Part shown: in pieces, positions 23,416 to 29,738 of the stretch
How the letters are laid out: every line of letters starts with the position of its first letter
How positions within the stretch are numbered: position 1 is the stretch's first letter
NCBI GenBank assembly: GCA_900554515.1
Contig: USHN01000011.1
Coordinates: forward strand, 1-29,738
Direction of reading: 5' to 3'
DNA length: 29,738 nucleotides
Origin: an uncultured Acidaminococcus sp.
Lineage (GTDB): Bacteria > Bacillota > Negativicutes > Acidaminococcales > Acidaminococcaceae
Program-made: the position numbers and the translations under genes
Notes under the pieces: model-generated
The model's input: the letters and a program-made list of their open reading frames with translations, nothing else
Database searches by the model: none
What the model was told of the DNA's origin: nothing

Positions 23416-24597
23416 TTAAAAGTATTCGTTGATCCAGTTATTCTTTTTGGGGAATAACGTTTCCAGTTTTTCGGCGGCAGCAGCGTTGACAGCATACACC
23501 ATCCCGCTGTGAAGAAGTGACTGTACACTCAAGGCGCCGAAAAACAACTGGGTGAAGGCACGGATATCCAGCAAAACATCCGGATCATCCAGTGTATTGA
23601 GGATTTGTATGCCTTCTTTTGTAAAGCGCAATTTTACTAACATGGTGTTAAGGGGTATCTGCTCATCTTTAAGTCCCACCACAAGCGTCTCCCCTAGTAA
23701 AGCCTCTGGTACCTCCAGCTGCTGCAGGCATTGGGTAGCATTGACTACCCGCCCCATCATAAAGGGGGCTATCTTAGGCGCTAGCTGCTGGTCCGGCAGC
23801 TGCAGATACGTCAAATCATCATCCGCTGCAAGCCAGTGCAGGGTCTGCCAGGTTCCGGCAAAGCCTTTCATATATTGCAGCAGCCGTACTTTGGCAGGAG
23901 CATCAGCAAATACTATTTCCTGCACATTCACGGCCCTATTCTCTTTATTATACACCCCGTAGCCCATCGGTGCACCGTGATTTTCCACCACCACAGTCTC
24001 ATATCCTTCCGCTGCAGCAGTCAAAAGGGTATTTTCCCACACCCGCTGGTCCCGTTTGACCCAGCCATGGTAGGACTCCATAGCCGTCTCATAGACAGGT
24101 GCCAATAGAGACGCCGCATTTTCAGCAGGCACCCGGCGAAGTGTATACCGTTCCAGCGTATCTCCGCCCAAATCCAACGTGCGCAGCGGCAAATTGTACT
24201 CCTTGCGGAAATGCGTATAAGCAAAGCCGTAGGGCTGATAAATCCCTGCGTAGATAGGCATCAAAATCACAAAGGGCACCTTCATGGCCCGCAGCATGGT
24301 AAACGTAGTTTCCAGCAGCTGCCCCATCACATGGCTGCCCCGGGCCACAGGATCGGTGGCGACTCCCACGATATAAGGAATCTTCCAGTCCTTTTCCCGC
24401 AGGTGCAACACATAGGGATTTAAGTGGAGCATGGTCATCAGCTGATCGTTCTCAAATCCCCCGATGATCTGATTTTGTTGTAATGCGTAGCTATTATGAT
24501 ACCACTCGTAAAAAGGTGTCCCCTTTTTCTCAAAGCATTCATCCCACAGGTCCATGGCCTGAGGCAGGGTCGTGGCATTCACCAGACGAAAATCCAT
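23416..24597 (-). CDS. Eis-like GNAT acetyltransferase with SCP2-type tail
   Basis: A 393-residue cytoplasmic acetyltransferase of the Eis-like group (COG4552 type): two tandem GNAT domains and a sterol-carrier-like C-terminal domain. In the first GNAT domain GVATDPVARGSHVMGQLLETTF is the acetyl-CoA loop, followed by ILMPIYAGIYQPYGF, a typical Eis-like segment. The C-terminal part (about 290-380) includes LVKLRFTKEGIQILN. The protein ends in a free carboxylate (NEYF), which Eis uses as its general base. Mycobacterial Eis acetylates aminoglycosides and other amines; here the substrate is unknown. AAGAGG precedes the ATG. It sits 15 bases after the DUF2156 gene and 11 bases before purL. Confidence 0.88.
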   Translation of the reverse strand: MDFRLVNATTLPQAMDLWDECFEKKGTPFYEWYHNSYALQQNQIIGGFENDQLMTMLHLNPYVLHLREKDWKIPYIVGVATDPVARGSHVMGQLLETTFTMLRAMKVPFVILMPIYAGIYQPYGFAYTHFRKEYNLPLRTLDLGGDTLERYTLRRVPAENAASLLAPVYETAMESYHGWVKRDQRVWENTLLTAAAEGYETVVVENHGAPMGYGVYNKENRAVNVQEIVFADAPAKVRLLQYMKGFAGTWQTLHWLAADDDLTYLQLPDQQLAPKIAPFMMGRVVNATQCLQQLEVPEALLGETLVVGLKDEQIPLNTMLVKLRFTKEGIQILNTLDDPDVLLDIRAFTQLFFGALSVQSLLHSGMVYAVNAAAAEKLETLFPKKNNWINEYF

Positions 24598-24612
24598 GCG
24601 GCACCTCTTTTC

Positions 24613-25500
24613 TCAGCGAATCACCGTATTGTACTTTTTCACCATGAAGGCGGGCTTGTAGGATTCTTTGGCCTTGCGCAGGCCGTCCTTGCCCATGTCC
24701 TCTTCCCGGTTGATGTATTTCACATCCCCCCAGGCCCGGGACACAAATTCCTTGTTGATAGCAGTATAAAGTCCCCGAATATTAGGATCGGCTTTTTCCA
24801 CGTGAATAATAGCCGTGTTCATTCCGGTGATTTCCCCAAAGGAAAATGCCTTCACTTCCCCATCCAGCCGAATGAGTCCGCCCCGCATTTTCAGGAAGGT
24901 AAAGTTGTCCAGAGCTTCCTTGATAGCGTCTTCTTCATAGATGATAGAGGGATCCGTCTCTTCCCGCACGTCAATCCATTTCCTGGCAAATTCAAAACAC
25001 TCTGCCAGATTCTCCCCTCCCATAGGTTCATAGACAAAATCCGGGTTATCTTTCACAAAAGCATTATAATGGTTCTTTTTCTGGTGGAGCTTACGACCGG
25101 ACAGGGTAGCTAATTTTTCCTGCTCGTAAACATAATCCCAGTTGTTCCGGTCTTCCTCGTATTCCGTCACTTCTGGCAGATATTTTTCAAAACGAGCAAT
25201 GGTATCTTCATAAATCCCGTGGATTTCAAAAGGTTTGCCTCCAAAAAAAGCCCGCAATTCGTCCAGCACCTGAGGCAGCTCCTCGTTGACCCCCCCAAAG
25301 GGCGGCGTGATAAAGGTTTTATTCTGCACAGTAACCATCATAATCAGGCTGCCGTGGGAAATGGCCCAATAGGTATCAAACCCGTGACGCCAGATAAAGT
25401 TCGTTCCAAAACAGCACTCGGAGGCATGATAATCCCGCTCCCTGAAATAATCGTCAAAAATCGGTTTATCCGCCCGATTGATATGTTTAAATTCTAAAAT
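24613..25500 (-). CDS. DUF2156 (LPG synthase C-domain) protein, probable ATT start
   Basis: A soluble GNAT-fold protein related to the C-terminal aminoacyl-transfer domain of phosphatidylglycerol lysyltransferase. Recognisable parts are an aromatic HASECCFGTNFIWRHGF, KLHQKKNHYNAFVKDNP with conserved basic residues, AFSFGEI, VEKADPNIRGLYTAINKEF and KYINREEDMGKDGLRKAKESYKP. It has no membrane domain, so lipid transfer is uncertain. The frame opens at a GTG at 25566, but that has no binding site and lies upstream of a good -10. GGGAG lies eight bases before an ATT at 25500, the family alignment begins right there (LEFKHI), and no ATG, GTG or TTG is in frame nearby. I therefore favour initiation at ATT. 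Confidence 0.85.
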   Translation of the reverse strand: MLEFKHINRADKPIFDDYFRERDYHASECCFGTNFIWRHGFDTYWAISHGSLIMMVTVQNKTFITPPFGGVNEELPQVLDELRAFFGGKPFEIHGIYEDTIARFEKYLPEVTEYEEDRNNWDYVYEQEKLATLSGRKLHQKKNHYNAFVKDNPDFVYEPMGGENLAECFEFARKWIDVREETDPSIIYEEDAIKEALDNFTFLKMRGGLIRLDGEVKAFSFGEITGMNTAIIHVEKADPNIRGLYTAINKEFVSRAWGDVKYINREEDMGKDGLRKAKESYKPAFMVKKYNTVIR

Positions 25501-25534
25501 GGAAATCTCTCCCTTTACTGTTAAATTCCTGTTT

Positions 25535-25563
25535 ATTATAACAGAAACTGTAGGTTTTTTGAA
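25535..25563 (-). promoter_or_regulatory. Promoter inside the helicase-DUF2156 gap
   Basis: TTCAAA (25558-25563), 17 bases, TATAAT (25535-25540) on the minus strand, predicting a start near 25528 and a 28-base leader before the ATT at 25500. The -35 is weak but the -10 is perfect. Confidence 0.6.
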
Positions 25564-25583
25564 CACATTTCAGAGGGGAAATA

Positions 25584-27836
25584 TTATTGCATGGCAATCG
25601 TATATTGGGACCCGTCGCCCCACTCTGCAATCCGCTGCCGTACGTCGTCCAGATTCAGTACGCCGCAGGCAAAGCCTTTTTTTACCAAGGCTTCCGGCAG
25701 ATACTCATCATACTTATCAAACACCGGTACTTCGTGGGGATAGACAAGGCTTAAAGGATCAATCTCCTTATGAATCTCTTTTTGCAGCACCTTAAAAAAG
25801 GTAGGCGCATCGGCTTCCATCATAAACTGCATGAAAAAAGGCCGAAAGGGATCCAATTTTTTAAGGCCCAAAGCTCCCGCACAGTGAAGATTTAGAAACC
25901 GTTCCATAGCCAGAAAGCCATAAGTCCCCAGCCAAGGCAAAAGGCACCACATCTTACCACCCAAATGGATGAGAGGAGATGCGGCAACCCCACTTTTTTG
26001 TGCGGTAAAACGGGCCTGCTGCAAGCGGCTCACTGCATTTTTCATCAAATAGGGGTAGCTACGTTCTTCCCGTAGCACCTCCCGCATTCGTTCCAATACT
26101 TTGGTATGCAAATCTCCAGGACATTCCCCAAAATAAGCGGGCACTTTGCCCTTTTCCAGTTCGCAGTAAATGACCTTGCGTTTTCGATCCACATCCAGCA
26201 CCCGCCATACGTGGCCTGCCAGTGCAATTTTTTCCCCTGGCGGCGGGGGCGCTACCACAGTTCCCAATTCCTGGGACTCGCAGCGCACAGTGTATTCCTC
26301 GCTTTCCTGGAATACGCCGTAAAACTTAAAGGAATTTACCACTCGTTCCCCTGCAAGACCTATGATGAGACCACCCCGCTCCGTCTTTTGGATATGATCC
26401 GTCTGAATCAGATAGGACAGCAGCACCCGGTAGTCATCCTGGGTAATCCGTTGGAAATACGAAAGCCGCAGCACCTTTTCAGCCAGTGCTCCTGGACTCA
26501 TTTCACCGCCTGCTGCCAATGTGCTCATGGTTTGGTGATACAAAAGGCTAAAGGGCAGCCTGTCCAAACGGGGCGGCTCCACCCATTTTTCTTCCAGATA
26601 TAATTGGATCAGGGCAATGCCCTGGAGAAGTTTCCACGGAATGGTAGCGGGCAGCATGGCCCGGATTTCCGGTTCATCCTCCCGGATCACAAACCACATT
26701 TCCTGAGGATCCCCCCGGCGTCCCGTACGACCCATCCGCTGCAAAAACGACGACACTGTCCAGGGCGCATCAATCTGAAACGCCCGCTCCAGTTTTCCAA
26801 TGTCAATTCCCAGTTCCAGTGTAGAAGTAGTTACGGTGGTCAGATTCTGGCTGTCGTCTTTCATCAGCATCTCGGCGGTCTCCCGGTAAGACGGAGATAA
26901 ATTGCCATGATGAATGAGAAACCGATCCGGCTCATGCCGCAGGCTGCAATATTGCCGAAGCGTGGTGGTCACGCCTTCACATTCCTCCCGGGAATTGACA
27001 AACACCAGGCACTTTTTGCCCCGGGTATGCTCAAAAATATAGCCCAGTCCTGGGTCCGCCTGCAGCGGTGCCTCATCTGTTTTTTCTTCCAGAACGGGCA
27101 GTGCGTCCACCGTTTTACCATCCCCGGCCTGGGTGTCCTTCACATAAAAATGTTCCATGGAAAGGCGCCAGCGGTTTCCCGGCGCAGTAACATGGGGGAT
27201 TAGCGTCTTACGCCCTGTACCTTGGGATAGCAGTGCTCCCACTTTTTCCGGTTCTCCCAGCGTAGCAGATAGTCCAATCCGCCGGGGATTTACACCTGCC
27301 AGTCTTCCCAGTCGTTCAATCAGGCAGAGCGTCTGACCGCCCCTGTCGCCTCTCAGCAAAGAATGCACTTCGTCAATCACCACAAAGCGCAGATCGCCAA
27401 ATAATTTAGGCACGGCCATATGCTTGTGAAGCAAAATGGCTTCCAGGGACTCCGGCGTAATTTGCAGGATCCCGGAAGGGCGCCGCATGAGTTTGGCTTT
27501 GTGGCTTTGGCTTACGTCCCCATGCCAGTGCCATACAGGAATCCCTCCGGCTTCGCAAAGCGGCAGCAGTCGTTCAAATTGGTCATTAATAAGAGCCTTT
27601 AATGGACCAATATAGATACATCCCACACTTTTGGGCGGATCTTGGGCAAAAAGGGATAAAATAGGAAAAAATGCCGCTTCTGTTTTTCCTGATGCAGTAG
27701 AGGCTGTCAGTAACAGGTTCTCATCCGTATGAAAAATTACGTCCCCTGCTGCCACCTGGATAGGGCGCAATTCCTCCCAGCTGTGTTCATAAATAAAATC
27801 CTGTACAAAAGGGGCATACTGGTCAAAAATACTCAT
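25584..27836 (-). CDS. Lhr-like SF2 helicase (BrxHI-like)
   Basis: A 750-residue ATP-dependent DNA helicase of superfamily II with a DEVH box. Motifs run in order: LRPIQ (Q motif), TASTASGKT with Lys51, TPESLEAILLHK, VIDEVHSL (155-158), LSATLGEP, CLVFVNSREECE, TTSTLELGIDIG and QRMGRTGRRGD. The C-terminal half (about 420-750) is Lhr-like, with a winged-helix-like part and APPPPGEKIALAGHVWRVLDV, typical of BrxHI-type helicases, which are shorter than full Lhr. ATG 27836 has GAAAGG seven bases upstream; a TTG 11 codons earlier overlaps the upstream gene. It lies 13 bases after the BrxD-like gene and is surely co-translated with it. DNA handling in phage defence or stress repair is likely (inference). 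Confidence 0.92.
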   Translation of the reverse strand: MSIFDQYAPFVQDFIYEHSWEELRPIQVAAGDVIFHTDENLLLTASTASGKTEAAFFPILSLFAQDPPKSVGCIYIGPLKALINDQFERLLPLCEAGGIPVWHWHGDVSQSHKAKLMRRPSGILQITPESLEAILLHKHMAVPKLFGDLRFVVIDEVHSLLRGDRGGQTLCLIERLGRLAGVNPRRIGLSATLGEPEKVGALLSQGTGRKTLIPHVTAPGNRWRLSMEHFYVKDTQAGDGKTVDALPVLEEKTDEAPLQADPGLGYIFEHTRGKKCLVFVNSREECEGVTTTLRQYCSLRHEPDRFLIHHGNLSPSYRETAEMLMKDDSQNLTTVTTSTLELGIDIGKLERAFQIDAPWTVSSFLQRMGRTGRRGDPQEMWFVIREDEPEIRAMLPATIPWKLLQGIALIQLYLEEKWVEPPRLDRLPFSLLYHQTMSTLAAGGEMSPGALAEKVLRLSYFQRITQDDYRVLLSYLIQTDHIQKTERGGLIIGLAGERVVNSFKFYGVFQESEEYTVRCESQELGTVVAPPPPGEKIALAGHVWRVLDVDRKRKVIYCELEKGKVPAYFGECPGDLHTKVLERMREVLREERSYPYLMKNAVSRLQQARFTAQKSGVAASPLIHLGGKMWCLLPWLGTYGFLAMERFLNLHCAGALGLKKLDPFRPFFMQFMMEADAPTFFKVLQKEIHKEIDPLSLVYPHEVPVFDKYDEYLPEALVKKGFACGVLNLDDVRQRIAEWGDGSQYTIAMQ

Positions 27837-27849
27837 CCTGCAGCCTTTC

Positions 27850-29166
27850 TTATACCGTAAATTCCGCAAATTCCGATGGCGTCTCTTCCTCTACTGCATT
27901 TTTTGCATATGCAAAAGAATCCGACTGCAGCAGTTCCGCCACTTTAACCTCCGGATGCTGGTAAATAATATCCAGTACTTCAATGTAATCCCGAATCACT
28001 TCCCGGGGTGTGACATGGCTGTCGGCCCCGATGCGTCCAAACTCGATTTTGATAAAGTCCACCCGGTCCTGCTGTGTCAGCTGCGGCGTATAGCCGTACA
28101 ATACACCGTGAATTTCCGTCAGCTTTTCAATGAGGATCAGCATTTCCTCATTGGTCAGCGGTTGCAAGCGGATCACCGGTGCCAAAAGATCTTTGTGCGT
28201 GCCCCCGAAATGGCCTTCTGCCAAACGGGAACGCAGGGCCTCATAGCTATAAACACCCCGGCGGGGATCCTCCATGCACTGGGGCGTACCGCCCATGATA
28301 ATACCAAAATAATGGGCTTTGCCTTGCAAGGTATCATTGTACATGGTAAGAATCTTTTCGTAATTATATTGCCGGGTAATAGCGTGCGGAATTTTGTAGA
28401 TATTCACCAGTTCATCAATACAAACCAAAAGACCGGCATACCCTGCCTGTTTCAAAAACATGGCAAAGATTTTGAGGTACTCATACCAATCTTCGTCTGA
28501 GATGATAATACTCACCCCCAGCTCCTGCCGGGCTTCCGTCTTTAAATGGTATTCGCCCCGGAACCATTTGATCACCTTGGCTTTTAGTGCCTCGTCCCCG
28601 TTGCGGTAGGACTGGTAATACAATGTGAGCAGCCGGGCAAAGTCAAACCCGTGAACCATTTCATTAAGCGTATTAATAACCCTTGCGATTTCCCGCTGCA
28701 CCAAGTTATCCAGCTGTGGATCCTGCAGGGAAAGGCCGCTTTCTTCCAAAATTTTTTGCTGTACCTGATTAATCCACCGGTCCAGAATGAGAGGCAGTGC
28801 ACCTTCTTCCGGCCGGGTTTTGGTCGCCATATTCCGCACCAGTTCCCGGTAGGTAGCAAGGCCCTGCCCTTTGGTGCCTTGCAGACGCCGTTCCGGAGAA
28901 AGATCTCCGTCCACCACCACAAAATTTTTCTCCATAACATAATTCCGGATAGTTTGGAGCAAAAAGCTCTTGCCGCTGCCGTAGCGACCTACGATAAACC
29001 GGAAGGATGCCCCGCCGTCAGCGATTACATCCACATCGTGGAGCAGGGCATCAATTTCGTTCTTCCGCTCCACTGTAATATACGGAAGCCCGATTCTTGG
29101 CACCACGCCCCCTTTGAGGGAGCTGATGAGAATCCGGGCGATGCGTTTAGGAATTGTCACTGCCAT
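27850..29166 (-). CDS. BrxD-like P-loop ATPase (DUF2791 family)
   Basis: A 438-residue cytoplasmic ATPase of the BrxC/BrxD (DUF2791) group. Walker A is GRYGSGKS (60-67), Walker B is LLVCIDELVNI (Asp251, Glu252), and there is an arginine-rich segment SYEALRSRLAE with a likely finger residue. The opening KGGVVPRIGLPYITVERKNEI and QGTKGQGLATYRELVRN are family features. In BREX type 2, BrxD and the helicase BrxHI are paired; the same pair also occurs outside BREX, sometimes with TerB-domain proteins (recalled, not checked). Here it directly precedes the helicase. Its ATG lies inside the end of the preceding frame (20-base overlap), with an AAAGGAAC site. No pglZ, pglX or brxC gene is in the window. 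Confidence 0.9.
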   Translation of the reverse strand: MAVTIPKRIARILISSLKGGVVPRIGLPYITVERKNEIDALLHDVDVIADGGASFRFIVGRYGSGKSFLLQTIRNYVMEKNFVVVDGDLSPERRLQGTKGQGLATYRELVRNMATKTRPEEGALPLILDRWINQVQQKILEESGLSLQDPQLDNLVQREIARVINTLNEMVHGFDFARLLTLYYQSYRNGDEALKAKVIKWFRGEYHLKTEARQELGVSIIISDEDWYEYLKIFAMFLKQAGYAGLLVCIDELVNIYKIPHAITRQYNYEKILTMYNDTLQGKAHYFGIIMGGTPQCMEDPRRGVYSYEALRSRLAEGHFGGTHKDLLAPVIRLQPLTNEEMLILIEKLTEIHGVLYGYTPQLTQQDRVDFIKIEFGRIGADSHVTPREVIRDYIEVLDIIYQHPEVKVAELLQSDSFAYAKNAVEEETPSEFAEFTV

Positions 29167-29686
29167 ATTGTTCCTTTCCTGTCTTGCTGTTGTCTATACT
29201 TTGCTTTATTTCAGCCGCTTTGCCTTTATCTTTTAACGTGTTCTTAAAATTTTTGAAAAAGCGATCCACAATCCGTTTATAGATATCCATAGAACGGGTT
29301 TCGTCACCCCTGGTGCGGATATCTTCACTGCTCAGCACCAATTTTCCCGTTTTGGTATCGTAAGTGTTAAAGACAGCCCCCACCGTAACGTAAGGTACAT
29401 AATACGAGGGAACATATTCTGGGTAGGTGATCGTGCGATACCAGGAGTGGTAATGCCCCTTTTCGTCAAAATACCCATCCTCTACTTCCGCAGTGCGCCA
29501 CTCCGTATGGGCAGGAACCAGCACTGAGTCCCTTCCCAAGCTATCCAGGCGGGCTGTTACATATAGCTCTGCCTGTGCTGCAGCCGCAGGAATCTGCACA
29601 GCCGCTTCTGTGTTGGCTACATTTTTTGGCAAAGGAGTTATTTCTTTATGTTCTTTCCCTGCGTTTTCCACAGCCTCCCCTGGCAA
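29147..29686 (-). CDS. C-terminal part of a putative exported protein, possibly 5'-truncated
   Basis: The frame gives 179 residues that I cannot assign to a named family. The middle resembles exported proteins of Negativicutes with aromatic beta-strands: HTEWRTAEVEDGYFDEKGHY, YPEYVPSYYVPYV, then VFNTYDTKTGKLVLSSEDIR and a basic end DRFFKNFKNTLK (recalled resemblance, not checked). Those relatives start with a signal peptide and about 100 further residues; here neither exists. The only start is a TTG at 29686 with no site before it, and the frame is closed upstream by TAG at 29702-29704, inside a hairpin. I suspect the 5' part was lost. It overlaps the BrxD-like gene by 20 bases. A shortened but live gene remains possible. 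Confidence 0.55.
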   Translation of the reverse strand: MPGEAVENAGKEHKEITPLPKNVANTEAAVQIPAAAAQAELYVTARLDSLGRDSVLVPAHTEWRTAEVEDGYFDEKGHYHSWYRTITYPEYVPSYYVPYVTVGAVFNTYDTKTGKLVLSSEDIRTRGDETRSMDIYKRIVDRFFKNFKNTLKDKGKAAEIKQSIDNSKTGKEQYGSDNS

Positions 29687-29693
29687 TAATGAT

Positions 29694-29738
29694 CCACCCG
29701 CCTAGCGGGTGGTTTTTCATTTTCGGGCATAGCCCTAA
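29694..29738 (+). terminator. Strong hairpin with T-run, then a second small hairpin; terminator or mobile-element end
   Basis: CCACCCGC (29694-29701) pairs with GCGGGTGG (29705-29712), followed on the plus strand by TTTTT. Thirteen bases later GGGC/GCCC (29725-29735, loop ATA) forms a second hairpin at the window edge. No plus-strand gene leads into it. Two subterminal hairpins of this kind can mark the end of IS200/IS605-type elements, which would fit the truncated frame next to it (low certainty). Confidence 0.5.

Noticed and set aside
25584..29166. Complete BREX system
   Set aside because: Only BrxD-like and BrxHI-like proteins are present. PglZ, PglX, BrxC and BrxA/B are not in the window, and the downstream genes are acyltransferases and purL.

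Overview
The window suggests a member of the Negativicutes, most likely an Acidaminococcaceae-like gut anaerobe (inference, not proven). Base composition looks near 50% GC, and ribosome-binding sites are strong and Firmicutes-like. Several genes have the look of low-GC Gram-positives (RelQ-type alarmone synthetase, fused PurL, Eis-like and DUF2156 acyltransferases). Yet there is also a complete type Va autotransporter with an outer-membrane barrel, which requires a diderm envelope.

Layout, left to right; nearly everything is on the minus strand. (1) 111-3294: an operon read rdgB, yfcE-like phosphodiesterase, malic enzyme, metQ, closed by a hairpin terminator. (2) 3444-5066: thioesterase, a membrane-anchored protein of unknown role and a CofE-like protein, with overlapping junctions and a long terminator. 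tRNA-Arg(CCG), with its own promoter and terminator, sits just upstream. (3) 5348-6920: a SnoaL-like protein and an exported alpha/beta hydrolase. (4) 7127-9680: alarmone synthetase, response regulator and sensor kinase in one compact operon. (5) 9882-11793: the only plus-strand operon, encoding a SpeD-like protein without the catalytic serine, a HAD phosphatase and an exported pentapeptide-repeat protein. It ends at a bidirectional terminator shared with gph. (6) 12580-16347: the autotransporter, an AT-rich promoter region, a branched terminator-like RNA structure and a 66-residue orphan protein. (7) 16620-23404: an M16C metalloprotease and the large fused PurL. (8) 23416-29166: two GNAT-fold proteins (Eis-like and DUF2156), an Lhr-like SF2 helicase and a BrxD-like ATPase. 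(9) 29147-29738: an exported-protein gene that looks 5'-truncated, next to two hairpins that may be a terminator or the end of a mobile element.

The BrxD-like ATPase and Lhr-like helicase form the most defence-like unit: both are BREX type 2 components, but no other BREX gene is present. The SpeD-like protein has lost two of the three key residues of the enzyme family and gained a basic tail, so it probably has a non-enzymatic role. The alarmone synthetase-kinase-regulator operon suggests that (p)ppGpp production is coupled to an envelope signal. The DUF2156 gene appears to start at an ATT codon.

All functional calls come from motif recognition by eye; no database search was run. Promoters and terminators were read from sequence only.
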